From assembly GCA_000818945.1 (NCBI GenBank), contig KN805385.1:144001-208000 (forward strand): a stretch of DNA of 64,000 nt, read 5' to 3'. Source of the DNA: Schizochytrium sp. CCTCC M209059. Lineage: Eukaryota > Sar > Bigyra > Thraustochytrida > Thraustochytriidae. This document shows positions 29,201 through 38,647 of the stretch, in pieces. The first letter of the stretch is position 1, and each line of letters opens with the position of its first letter. Under the pieces are notes generated by a model. That model saw only the letters and a list, made by a program, of their open reading frames with translations. It was not told the origin of the DNA and made no database searches. The translations under genes were made by a program, and so were the position numbers.

Positions 29201-32200
29201 CAGTTCCGTGCCCCATTTATGCGCCAGGGTTCATCGCGGCCTGGAATCGTTCTTCGGAAGAGTCAGACGACAGTGCTGCAGCAAGCAATAGCGACTCGTG
29301 CGAGCAGACTAACGCTGGAAGCATCTTCACCCCTGGTTCTCGACCGTGGAAGGAGGCGATCTGGCGCAACCTCACAGACGGCGCCTCCGTTGACAAGGTC
29401 CTCGTTCCCTATTGTGTGGAGACCTCGCCGCGTGGATTTGCGGACCTCGTTCGCCTTCTTCGACAAACTTTGGCGGACGCGGATAGCTCTTCCCTGCAAG
29501 AGAGCGATAAGGAGCCATGCGCGTGCCTCGGCGGCATGGCTCCTTGCTCAAAGGGCAGATGGTTTGCTATCTGGGCTACACTTCGCATTGTATGCGTGAA
29601 TCTAAAAATTGTGAATCGTTTCGAGGCAAGTCAGACTTCAAACGAAAGCAAGGGACCAGACCCTATTCACAAGTTACACGCAAGCGCCGCATGGCAGGAC
29701 ACCATGAAGCAGCTTCACGAGGTGCTTCTTAATATTGTCGGCAGCGAGGCGGCCTCGCGTGGAAGCGATGATTCATTTGCCACACCTTCTTCTTCTTCTT
29801 CTTGTGGGCATGGCTCCTTGACTTGCTTTCACGTGGACGCAAGATCTTACAATGAGGTTGCCCTCGTTGCGGCCGCGGCCTTGCAGGAAGGCTTTCGCGA
29901 GTTCTATCCCAGCGCAGACTCCCGACTCGGACTCTTACGGTACATGCTCGCATCCAGTGCGCGAGCGCGAGCGGAAGGAGAGTCAAACAACCGTGTGCTT
30001 GACGTTCTCATGAGCAATCTTGCGCGGGATGACGCGATGCAGCCGCTCGTTGCAGGAATGGCTGCCTCGGACTTTGACGTACTTACTTTGCTCCGGGATC
30101 TTTTGGGAAATACGCACCGTCCTTCACATTTGCAGTTGCTTTTGTCATTTCAGTCGCACGCCTTTGCAGTGTGGAGCGAGCCCGAATTTTTTCAGTTGCG
30201 GGGCGTCCTGACGCAATTCAGCGACCAAGTCTTTCGCCTTGCCGCGGCGGACACCAATGCTGCGCATCGCACGCATTCCTTTCTTACGACCGTTCTTCCT
30301 CGTACGCTCTCATTGCTCATTGTAACTCCTGCTCTGAATCCTGAGGAACGACTCCAGTTGCTTCCTTCTGTACGCGCGCTCTTCGCGCGCGCTACAGAAG
30401 CAGAGGCTGTGGGAGATCTTGCGCTTACAAGTTCGCAGAACTCTCGTCTTATCGCTCGATTCTGCGGCAGACTCCTTTGTCAAGACCTTCAAACGGGCCT
30501 GCCTGAGCTTTTGCGCCTCGCACGTGAGATTGAACATGCCAGAGGAGATCTCGTTGCCGAGCTCACTTTTTACATCCCCTATGCCTCATCGTGGTGCGGA
30601 GCCCCTATTGTCTGCGGCAATCCTCAGCTCGTTGGCCCTGCGCGAACCGAGGTCTCTCGCTCGAGTCTAGTCAAGGACAAATCTGGCATTGTCCGCCTTG
30701 AAGACGCCGTTGAAGCCCTCGCTACGCTGGTAGCCCTTGATCCTTCAAACAGCGCACAGGTGGCCCTTGTCAGCTTACTCTCTGCGAACCAAGCTCGTGT
30801 CACGGCCGAGCAACTCGAAACGCTTCTCGATGCGGTGCTCACCCGGTACGACAACTTTGTCAAGGAGCGCAGCGCGAAGCTTCAACTCGCATCGACTTCG
30901 TCCAGCACTGATAAAGCCATGGACACAATTGCTGTGCGGGATCCAGATCAGGAACAGCTGTGGCGCACGCTTCTTGCCATCGCCACAACCAGTGCTACGA
31001 ATGAGAATCTTTGCGCGTCAGAGACATTCCGAAGTCGGCTCGCCGAGTGGGTCGAGACAGAACTCCAAATGGTTATTGGCGATTTACAGGCTCATGCAAA
31101 CACCGAGGAAAAAGTGCAGAAGGTCCTGCAAGGTGCAGCCTTTGTCAGCTCGCAGCTGCATGGGAAGCACGTGCCGGAAACATTTCCTGAAAATGCATCG
31201 CAAGGTGGAAGCGAAGACGATGATCTCGATAACGCTGTCGATAAGGTTCTTCGAGGAGCCTTTAGCGACCAGGTCACGTCCGCCATATCTGCAGCCGAGA
31301 CTGCCTCGCATGTACCCCCTGATCCTATCGCGTCCAAGAGTTTTGCCGTCTCCTTCTGGTTGCGAGCGACGGGTCAAGGGCAGTCCTCTCTCGTGGAGAG
31401 CTTCCAGCCCAACGAAGTACGAACCATTTTTGCACGATGTCAGCGAAGAGACAACGAGGATGACGGACCAATGCAGTCGCAACATTCTTTACTGCAAGAC
31501 TCTTGCGGTTGCAAAGAGCACGGCGTCGCTGCTCAACCCATTGTGGTTCTTCGAAGAGTTGAAGGCGCCGAGGGGGAGAAAGATCATCTCGTTCTCGAGG
31601 CATTCATCTCGACAATCCTTCTTCACGACGCAAAGAGGAGCACACTTCTCGAGTTCGTGTCTTTGAAGCTCAGCGACTGCGCCCTTGACGCATGGACGCA
31701 CGTGTGCCTAAGCGTGGACATGGCTGCGCGCACTTTTACGCTTCGCTTGAACGGCGATGACGCTTTTGCGGAATCAAAATTACGTGGGCAGGTCTTGCGC
31801 AAAACATCGAGCTCGGCGGCCATCCGCTACGGTGGCTGGAAGGGAAGCGCGGACTTTAACAAGGCGGAAAGTGAACATTGTTCGAGCCACCAGGGGTGTA
31901 ACTTGTGCGTCATGTCCCGTCTGTTGAGAAGAGGCGCGCCGGTGACAATTTCCGACCCGCTCTGGCACATTCAAAGTCTTGAGACTGCCCAGACACAAGC
32001 AATCGTTTACCTGGGTCGAGCTGAGGCACGAGAGGCGCGGGCTGCGCGAGCTGAACTGCATGCAAGTCGACTCTTGCAGAGTCTACATGTGGGAACAATT
32101 CCCTTTGACGCGAAGCTTGCTCCCATGTTGCATACGCTTTTCGCTTCTTCTCGTTGGCTTGTCGTACAGCAGCGCGTGTTGATGGTACTTGAAAGCGTCA

Positions 32201-35200
32201 AAGATTGGGACACCCTTGCCATTATTTTTGCTCACCGCATCCAGCGTAGAGGCGAGTCGAACTTTTGCTGGGCCTGCCAGGAAAGCTGCGCGGCACAACC
32301 ACTGGCACTTCGGCAGCTGACCGGATATGAGCCTTCCGCGCGGAAAGAGCACTTTCAAGACATGGTCCTTATTGCACGCGAGCGTCTATTGCGTGAGATC
32401 GGGGAACATAGCCCTGCTAGAACCGACGGCTCCTTTCTTTGTTCGGCGTGCAGCAGCATGAATGGACGCATAGACTGGACACGGGCCTTGGCGCATCAAG
32501 CGTCTCTCCACGCAGCCCTTCTTCATGCGGCGCGAGTTGCCCAGAAATGCTCACCCGAGGTAGCCACTCAATTCGGCGTTCTTGATGCGCCTGCGATTCT
32601 CGACATGTACAGGTCCTCTTTGTCTGGTGTCCCTCGTGAAAATGCTGTCGTTCTTCTTCAACAAAGGGTTGAAGATGATGACTGTGACGATCGCAGGCAG
32701 GACAAAGATGGCGCACGCGAGCAGGTTCTGCGTGGCGTCGTCCGTGGCGTGTTTGACGCTGGGCGTTTGATGCGAACCTACTGCTTGCAACACGAGGAAC
32801 AATTCCTGCCGTATCATGCGTCTCTCTTCTCTGCCGCAAGCAACGAGGACGTTTACTCGTTTTTTGTAAGCGATGAGGCTGCAATTGCAGCTTTGCAAGT
32901 GGCGCGCCTGAAGGGCCTCTTCTCCACGCTTGATGAGCCGCTCAGTCCAAAGTCTCCAGGTTCACCAACTGGGCGAATGCCCGGCAAGCATGCCAATCTC
33001 TCGCTTTGGGAACGTCACGGGGCTGCTCTCGTCCGTCGCACCACTTATCTCAACGAGCAAGACCGTGACGCACTTTTGCGTCTCGACTTTAACTCCCTCT
33101 GCTCTCCAAACGCTTCTTTGCCAGCGATTGACTCGTTCGGCCCGTCAGCGTGGAGGCTCGACAAGGTGGTCAACATTCAGCTTGATGAAGGATTTCAACA
33201 GTGGATTCCTGTGGCCCAAGTCGGTGTTTGTCTTGAAAACGATACCTGCATCAAGATGGGCATGAATGAGCTTGCGGGATTGTGCGAGGCAAATCTGCCA
33301 TCAAGGTTTGAGCACCCTTCATCGATGAGCGGGCACGTCAGACCTGTACAGGCGCTCGGCCGCTTCTGCGACGCACTTCGCGCTCTTTGTCGCGAGTTGG
33401 CAACAGGTCCTACGGAAGTGCCTTCTTTGACTTCTTCAAAGGCCTCAGTAGATGTGACGGAGACTTCTATCGCACGATCATTTGCCGCTTCGCATGAGGA
33501 TCTCGTCAAGGAGATCCTCGACGTTGCTGTAAGCGGCAACGAAATGCTCGCGAGCAAACTGGTCAAGCTGATCTCCAAACAAGAAGGCGCTTCTCCGGAT
33601 GTCGCTCGTGTCATGAGGCAAGTTTCTGGCAAAGCACGAGTTTCCCTTCGTCTTCTTGAGGCTGCAAGTCTTCGACTTCACGAGCGCATTCGTACGGAGA
33701 ATGGCTCACTTTCCAGCGTATCAGCTCATTTACAGCAGCAGGATCCCCAAAGCCAACAAAACCTTGGGGCAACAACATCCTCTCTCGAGCAAGCAGGTCA
33801 TTCTCTCGCACAAGGGTATGGACCTCTAACCTCTACCGAGCCGGAGCCGCGGCTCATTCGGCTCGAGTCCCTTGGTGGCGAAGTCCAGATTGACCAGGAG
33901 AACATGCGCATTCAGGGACTCGGGGACTTTTCCACGGTACGCCTACGGCAAAGCCGTCGTTTAAAAGCAGACGAAGCAGACGAGGATGCCTCAGAAGCTT
34001 TGGACGCCAGTGGCTTGATCTCTCTCTCGGCAGGAAAGTGGTACTACGAGGTTGTTTTGTTGAGTGACCAAAAGATGCAAATTGGGTGGGCAAATCGTGA
34101 GTTTCGAGTGGACAGCGCTCAAGGAGCTGGTGTGGGTAATCACCCCAGCAGTTGGGCATTTGACGGATCTCGCCAACGTCGCATGACGGGCGACGAGGCA
34201 ACATCCTACGGCCTCGAAGAGCCATGGCAAATCGGAGATGTGGTTGGCTGCCTGCTCGACATGGACGCGCGACGCATTCAGTACACGCTGAACGGTCACG
34301 ATCTCGGAATTGCCTTTTCGGACTTCGACTCACTTGGGGGTCTGTTTCCTGTCTTGTCCTTTGCCATGGGACAAAGTGCGCGCATCGTTGTCACGGACTT
34401 TAACTTTGCTCCTCCGTCCGGTTTTGAGAGCATTGTTAAATCTCTTGGTTCTATGCCACCCCGACGTGCTGCGCTGAGAACTTCCTCGTTCCAGGAAGAT
34501 CTAGACGAGATCGCTCAAGACATCCAGTTTATTCAGGACACGTTGCGCCAGGACGCGCCATTAGAGGCATCCAACAGCCAGGCTGCGCGCTCAAACACTG
34601 CATCAAGCCTTGGCGCTCGCAACTTGAGCGAAAATGCGCAGGGCGAAGGAGCTGCTCAGCTTTCGCAGTCCCCCAACACGGAGGAGCGTCGTCAGCGCAT
34701 CATTGACGCCCTGCTTGCAACAGGGCTACCAATGGAATGGTGCAGACGTGCCGTAGATCACGTGGCGCGTGATGCACAGGAAAATGGGTCTTCTTTTGAC
34801 GAGAATGCCGCGATCTCGTGGGTCATGGACCGGATGATGCAAGAAGATGGCCAGGAGAGCTTAATTCGCAGCATGGTTCTTGAAGGGTCCGGCCTTGGTG
34901 CTGTTGATGGCCACCGAGCCCACCAAGAGAGCGACGATGAGCTCCCAGGCGCGCAAGATGACGCGCAGCTTCTTGCGTACGAGGACGCACTTTCGGGCGA
35001 TGTCTTTGGCTTGGAAACCCAGACAGTTGACTCGCCCGGATCAGGAGGACTTCCCCTCTGGGAACGCGTTGGTACGGCTTCCTACGATGAGCCAACTGGT
35101 GCGCAAGCGCGACGACGTGCCATCTCTGAGGGTTGGACTGAGTCTCCTTCGGCTCGTTTTGGAAGTAACAATACCATGGGAAGCACGCCAGGTGATCTGA

Positions 35201-38175
35201 CGCTCTCTATCAACGTCTTGGGGGGAATTCGCCCCGGGTCCGGAGTATCTGGTGTTGGCGGAAAGGCGGTGAGGTTTGATCGCGGGGAGCTCTCCGTGCC
35301 CGCTTTGCTACAATTTGTCGAACGTGCACGCGCCGAAGATCTCGAAGCGTGCGCGATTGCAGTAGATAGTGCTCTTGCAATCGAGTACGCACGAGGGGTC
35401 ACTGTAGGTTTGCTGGGCTCTGGAACGCCACAAGTGCTCCGTCTGGCCTCGTTGGATGTGTGGATGAAATTCTTCCGTCTGAGCCTCTTTCGAGGCATCA
35501 CGCTCTTCGATAATTTCCAAATCAAGAGCACACCTGTGCCGCACATGGCGACCAGCTCATATGCTGTGGTTCGCAAGGCTTTGCTCACGCACACACGTGA
35601 TATCGAAGAGCAAGCACTTGGCTCAGAAGCACTCAAAGATTTGCATCGCGCCACTAAGTCCGCATATGCATCCGTGGCCTGGGGTGCAGTACGTGGAACC
35701 AAGCGGTACACGCTCATGTCAATTATTTGCAGTGACGCCGACTACCATCCATCTCTCGAGCACGCTCTCGGGACTGCGACGAACGGCTTTCGTGGCGCTC
35801 CGCACTTGATGCTGAGCGATGAGGAGGCGCTGACTCAGCCAAGCGTGGAACTTGCAGTTTATATTTTGTCGAGTCTCCTCGATGCGCGTGCGCGCGTGCA
35901 AGATCCAGATCCCGAGGCATCGCAACTTGTGTCTGCAGAGACGCTTTCTGAGCTTGTGGCCTGTCTGTTCTGCAAGAATGCTGCACTCAAAGATGCAATC
36001 GTTCGTCTGTGCGCCAAGATTCTCGGCCGTGTACATTACGACGTCGAGCGCGGGGCCGCTTCTGCAAGATGGGCGCGGGACATGTTGGCTTGCGTCCCTA
36101 CTGACGCACTTCAGCGGGTATTCACGAAGCGTTTGCAAAAGGAAGAGCCCTTCTTGGACGGCACGCCACATTCTGCATATGTCCATGGTTTGCTTCAGCT
36201 CTTGGTCGCCGTCGACAGCCTGGAAAAGCTGCTTCGGCACCATGATGGAAGCGCTATGAAGGAAAATGATACGGAGTCATCGAATGGCACAGATGAGGAC
36301 ATGCTGTCTTCACGAGGGCTCAAGCTGGAACTTGGTCACGTTACCGAGGACTCGATCATGTTGACTTGGGCATCATCGGCTCGCAGTGTCTTCTCCAACG
36401 ACAGTGATGGAGGATTTGATAGTGCGGGCGATCATGTTGGCGAGGAGGATATTTCAAGCATGCCGAGCTCGGGTGCAGGCTTTCCCCTTCGACGCTCAGG
36501 CCACAATGCAGACACCGGATCCCTCCGCTCAACAACAGTCTCTGTCAACGAGTACGGACGCGATGACGAGAACGAGGACGATGACAGGATCTCTACCTTT
36601 GGATCATTTCAAGCAAGTGAAGTCGAGCAGGCCAGGTCCAACAGCTTGCATGGCGGCAATGCTCAGTCGAGTGAACGTCATCTCGTCGCGCAGAGCGGAG
36701 ACAATGCTACAAGCGGAATTGCATTTCGACCGGACACGCTGCGGGTTATCGAGTATGCTGTGGGTCTCAAGACAAATGACTGGAGAGTACTTGCCGAGCT
36801 CCCCATTGTGACGCAGAGCTACATCATGGAAAGTGCACAGCCGGATACGACGTACCGCTTTCGTATGCGCTTGCGATCGCCGGACGATGACTCCGAGACA
36901 GAGCCCAAATCTCCTGGTTCGAAAACTAGAAGCTCGCGTGTTGGCCCTGTCTTGCAGGTAGACACGCTTTTGCAGCCGGTGATTATGCTGAGTCCTGAGC
37001 ATCGAGGTCCAAACCTCGTTCTCAGCGGACTGAACCGGACTGTGAAGAATACGGTGAACAAGAAATGGAATGCGGTTCGCTGCAACGTTGGATTTTCCCG
37101 AGGCTTGCACACGTGGGATGTGCACATCGACCACTGCGTGAGCAAAAACATTTTTGTTGGTGTGTGTACCAAGGAAGCAAGCATGGACAATTATGTTGGC
37201 GCAGATGCGTATGGCTGGGCGTATCTATCGAATCGCGCGGTATGGCACAACAAGTCGAAGCTCAAGAGCTACGGAGAGGTTTTCCGCGAAGGAGATATCA
37301 TTCGTGTCATACTCGACTGTGATGCGCGTACGCTTACGTTTGCTCGCAATGGTGCGGACTACGGTATTGCCGTGGAGGGTCTCCCCTCGGATGTGTACTA
37401 TCCTGCGGTGAGTCTGTATAATGAAAAGGATGCGGTCACCATGAGATTTAAGTCCAGCGAGACGCCACTCGGCATAGGCGCGCTATCTTTGACTGGAGGC
37501 GAAGGCACTGCCACTGCGACGCGCTTTATTCGTCATGCAATTGACCTGGAGGCACTCTTGGATGTCATTCTGGCCAAGAAGCGTGTTGCAGATTTGAGCG
37601 AGTCTCTCAGCGGACGTCTCAAGCGGATGTTCTCTTCCTTGCCTTCCAGCAGCACTCGACCGCGCCGAGGATCGCTTTCTCGCAGTCAAACGGCTCCGTC
37701 CGCAGAGATTGCTGCGGTTTCAAGGCGAGCGACCGACGGCATCGACGATGGTGAAAAATCCGGCATTCTCGAGGGTCTTCGCGAGGTAGCACCTCCCGGG
37801 CAGGACATTGAGGACTTACTCAAGACAGAATGGAACAATGACCAGGATCGTTATCTTTGCAACATCCTGCGAGCTATCGAAGTTTTTCGCGAGCATGAGC
37901 TTTCTGCAATGGCGTTGGATAGGGTTTCCTTGCAAGAACTTGTCGCATGCGAAAACGGGTCCTCTCACACGGAGGAGGAGCTTAAGGCGCGCGCGTGCAT
38001 CTTGTTGCTTCTGCACGAGATGCTTGTTGAGTGCTTTGCTCTGGTGGAAGACTTTGGACACGAACAAGAGACGTCTTACGAAAAGGCAACTTCGACGCAG
38101 CAACCTTTCAAGACTTTTGGCCCCGGTGCCGTCTTCCGTACGCTGCAAGCCCGAGGCTGCAGTCTATTTCACTAA
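26215..38175 (+). CDS. Giant RCC1/LamG-like/SPRY/UBA/FN3 protein
   Basis: A single 3986-residue frame. Residues about 395-837 hold seven RCC1 blades (signatures such as YTWGNGDKNRLGHG and YTWGAGTNGKLGHG), enough for a full propeller. An Ala-rich run follows at about 842-866. A concanavalin/LamG-like sheet lies near 1707-1880 (KSFAVSFWLRA). A cysteine patch with CWAC and CSAC is at about 2015-2080. SPRY domain 1 is at about 2572-2735 (KWYYEVVLLSDQKMQIGWA). A UBA-like helix bundle is near 2822-2872. An FN3-like region spans about 3365-3582, interrupted by acidic filler. SPRY domain 2 is at about 3595-3745 (LHTWDVHIDHC). Architecture recalls HERC1/MYCBP2-class proteins, which act as exchange factors or E3 ligases, but I see no HECT or RING before the stop at 38175. 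It may be a scaffold, or a ligase missing its catalytic end. Confidence 0.92.
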   Translation: MSTAHRNAAQAQEAAVPLRARPVTGTENTNELDQICEELAVLEVSKRFRGNNDLVESFLHATRCALFRPATSLAQEFDLFSLPDIMEIGSPKSILGPDFTEDLLQHTRALRSSSDDNAELPMNVRLGVEMFLRMIAALDLANNRPALFALLHKLPGILSDLPALALTDSGPVAREVHIDSQMRAAHLADDDHSMDNFQKRKAKIARELERRKRMSAAMIADAGIPTAVAAVLEDAYLGVLAMSQQYSKQTKQPRRPSSAQRPLVEVTSGELLSTWLGLSIKRGSLSGLATVVRILLQHASALEGPKRSLGLTRHETNESAKDDVEERKAAETSSSVMGVADAADREQDSQAVFGLLSQAASEDLDTEPFLRELAEASLTNVLRAFQPPEKGDVGGTLFTFGKGDHGKLGHGKCTEVDPSPQPHLHEHCPDGYCTENIKTPRMIIDLENATICKVASLSTHSVALSDEGVLYTWGNGDKNRLGHGTTAKEYYPRIVNSLLTRPPVVDIACGLGHTLALLENGHLYSWGNGGNGRLGLGDTEDRALACLVTKFITDPLDDKYLQEPVKQSAFEMPKGVRLVGLHCGASHSMAIAEDGRCFTWGKNNQGQCGHGDVADKLHPQLVDAFTKSAHNERDKTQEEEEEEEAKAADQDNSIRAMAGGWEHTLALTRDGRLFSFGSGYKDSRRTGLPPVLGHGGTERELRPRQIMALQSETIKYCTCGWDHSMAITDRGHVYTWGAGTNGKLGHGDEESHTLPRRIDSLVDANVRIVQVEAGCEHSVAVSDEGYLYTWGHGDSGRLGHESNRTEKRPKRVQSLVDRGLPVLSIAVGDKYNLILTQSEAAKAAAESAAAAAAAAAAAAAASAASADPAIAATEPAETHDETALESKFESKENNNAQDRHESKQDSSLGTSTREAMLRGQLSEALLGLTSFTMPSDEDDLLPEWMLCSDRVALFVLAHLERLASGVSQTLSAVGMESDLAKSNSAVALSADASSSAVPCPIYAPGFIAAWNRSSEESDDSAAASNSDSCEQTNAGSIFTPGSRPWKEAIWRNLTDGASVDKVLVPYCVETSPRGFADLVRLLRQTLADADSSSLQESDKEPCACLGGMAPCSKGRWFAIWATLRIVCVNLKIVNRFEASQTSNESKGPDPIHKLHASAAWQDTMKQLHEVLLNIVGSEAASRGSDDSFATPSSSSSCGHGSLTCFHVDARSYNEVALVAAAALQEGFREFYPSADSRLGLLRYMLASSARARAEGESNNRVLDVLMSNLARDDAMQPLVAGMAASDFDVLTLLRDLLGNTHRPSHLQLLLSFQSHAFAVWSEPEFFQLRGVLTQFSDQVFRLAAADTNAAHRTHSFLTTVLPRTLSLLIVTPALNPEERLQLLPSVRALFARATEAEAVGDLALTSSQNSRLIARFCGRLLCQDLQTGLPELLRLAREIEHARGDLVAELTFYIPYASSWCGAPIVCGNPQLVGPARTEVSRSSLVKDKSGIVRLEDAVEALATLVALDPSNSAQVALVSLLSANQARVTAEQLETLLDAVLTRYDNFVKERSAKLQLASTSSSTDKAMDTIAVRDPDQEQLWRTLLAIATTSATNENLCASETFRSRLAEWVETELQMVIGDLQAHANTEEKVQKVLQGAAFVSSQLHGKHVPETFPENASQGGSEDDDLDNAVDKVLRGAFSDQVTSAISAAETASHVPPDPIASKSFAVSFWLRATGQGQSSLVESFQPNEVRTIFARCQRRDNEDDGPMQSQHSLLQDSCGCKEHGVAAQPIVVLRRVEGAEGEKDHLVLEAFISTILLHDAKRSTLLEFVSLKLSDCALDAWTHVCLSVDMAARTFTLRLNGDDAFAESKLRGQVLRKTSSSAAIRYGGWKGSADFNKAESEHCSSHQGCNLCVMSRLLRRGAPVTISDPLWHIQSLETAQTQAIVYLGRAEAREARAARAELHASRLLQSLHVGTIPFDAKLAPMLHTLFASSRWLVVQQRVLMVLESVKDWDTLAIIFAHRIQRRGESNFCWACQESCAAQPLALRQLTGYEPSARKEHFQDMVLIARERLLREIGEHSPARTDGSFLCSACSSMNGRIDWTRALAHQASLHAALLHAARVAQKCSPEVATQFGVLDAPAILDMYRSSLSGVPRENAVVLLQQRVEDDDCDDRRQDKDGAREQVLRGVVRGVFDAGRLMRTYCLQHEEQFLPYHASLFSAASNEDVYSFFVSDEAAIAALQVARLKGLFSTLDEPLSPKSPGSPTGRMPGKHANLSLWERHGAALVRRTTYLNEQDRDALLRLDFNSLCSPNASLPAIDSFGPSAWRLDKVVNIQLDEGFQQWIPVAQVGVCLENDTCIKMGMNELAGLCEANLPSRFEHPSSMSGHVRPVQALGRFCDALRALCRELATGPTEVPSLTSSKASVDVTETSIARSFAASHEDLVKEILDVAVSGNEMLASKLVKLISKQEGASPDVARVMRQVSGKARVSLRLLEAASLRLHERIRTENGSLSSVSAHLQQQDPQSQQNLGATTSSLEQAGHSLAQGYGPLTSTEPEPRLIRLESLGGEVQIDQENMRIQGLGDFSTVRLRQSRRLKADEADEDASEALDASGLISLSAGKWYYEVVLLSDQKMQIGWANREFRVDSAQGAGVGNHPSSWAFDGSRQRRMTGDEATSYGLEEPWQIGDVVGCLLDMDARRIQYTLNGHDLGIAFSDFDSLGGLFPVLSFAMGQSARIVVTDFNFAPPSGFESIVKSLGSMPPRRAALRTSSFQEDLDEIAQDIQFIQDTLRQDAPLEASNSQAARSNTASSLGARNLSENAQGEGAAQLSQSPNTEERRQRIIDALLATGLPMEWCRRAVDHVARDAQENGSSFDENAAISWVMDRMMQEDGQESLIRSMVLEGSGLGAVDGHRAHQESDDELPGAQDDAQLLAYEDALSGDVFGLETQTVDSPGSGGLPLWERVGTASYDEPTGAQARRRAISEGWTESPSARFGSNNTMGSTPGDLTLSINVLGGIRPGSGVSGVGGKAVRFDRGELSVPALLQFVERARAEDLEACAIAVDSALAIEYARGVTVGLLGSGTPQVLRLASLDVWMKFFRLSLFRGITLFDNFQIKSTPVPHMATSSYAVVRKALLTHTRDIEEQALGSEALKDLHRATKSAYASVAWGAVRGTKRYTLMSIICSDADYHPSLEHALGTATNGFRGAPHLMLSDEEALTQPSVELAVYILSSLLDARARVQDPDPEASQLVSAETLSELVACLFCKNAALKDAIVRLCAKILGRVHYDVERGAASARWARDMLACVPTDALQRVFTKRLQKEEPFLDGTPHSAYVHGLLQLLVAVDSLEKLLRHHDGSAMKENDTESSNGTDEDMLSSRGLKLELGHVTEDSIMLTWASSARSVFSNDSDGGFDSAGDHVGEEDISSMPSSGAGFPLRRSGHNADTGSLRSTTVSVNEYGRDDENEDDDRISTFGSFQASEVEQARSNSLHGGNAQSSERHLVAQSGDNATSGIAFRPDTLRVIEYAVGLKTNDWRVLAELPIVTQSYIMESAQPDTTYRFRMRLRSPDDDSETEPKSPGSKTRSSRVGPVLQVDTLLQPVIMLSPEHRGPNLVLSGLNRTVKNTVNKKWNAVRCNVGFSRGLHTWDVHIDHCVSKNIFVGVCTKEASMDNYVGADAYGWAYLSNRAVWHNKSKLKSYGEVFREGDIIRVILDCDARTLTFARNGADYGIAVEGLPSDVYYPAVSLYNEKDAVTMRFKSSETPLGIGALSLTGGEGTATATRFIRHAIDLEALLDVILAKKRVADLSESLSGRLKRMFSSLPSSSTRPRRGSLSRSQTAPSAEIAAVSRRATDGIDDGEKSGILEGLREVAPPGQDIEDLLKTEWNNDQDRYLCNILRAIEVFREHELSAMALDRVSLQELVACENGSSHTEEELKARACILLLLHEMLVECFALVEDFGHEQETSYEKATSTQQPFKTFGPGAVFRTLQARGCSLFH

Positions 38176-38467
38176 AGTGGTCACGTTTCCAGAAGGGAAG
38201 ATGAAATTCGGTGTGACCGTCCGCACTGTGGTTTCAACGTATGTCAAACGTAAAGAAGAAAAAGTATTTGATTGATCGACAACCCTCATCCGCTCAAAGC
38301 GCGTTTTGTAATTTTTTTTTCTTGAGCATGCCTTTTTGAAAGGATTGATGCGGAGCGTGATGTTCGATTGATTCTTTATTTCGATTGTGCTTCCCATGAT
38401 GATAGTGATGATGATGATGATGATGGCGATGACGACGACGACGATGATGATGATGATGATGCTGCTG

Positions 38468-38536
<69 letters not shown>

Positions 38537-38647
38537 ATGCTGATGATGAGAATTAGCCAGATGAAGGTTCAAAATTTAGTTTCAGTCTTTTCTTGAGGAG
38601 AACATGTGCAAGTGAGTCATGAGTCGCTTTCGTTGAACGGTGAGCGT
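38176..38647. other. Convergent spacer with GAT/GCT triplet tract
   Basis: This 472-bp region lies between the 3' ends of the giant RCC1 gene and the potassium channel gene. It is occupied in large part by the triplet tract listed separately. Neither neighbouring frame reads into the tract. Confidence 0.7.
38396..38548. repeat. (GAT)n-(GCT)n triplet tract
   Basis: About 65 bp of GAT/GAC-type triplets switch directly to about 75 bp of GCT triplets with one ACT interruption, then a few GAT units again. The GCT part is a CAG/CTG-class repeat of about 24 units in non-coding DNA. Confidence 0.95.
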
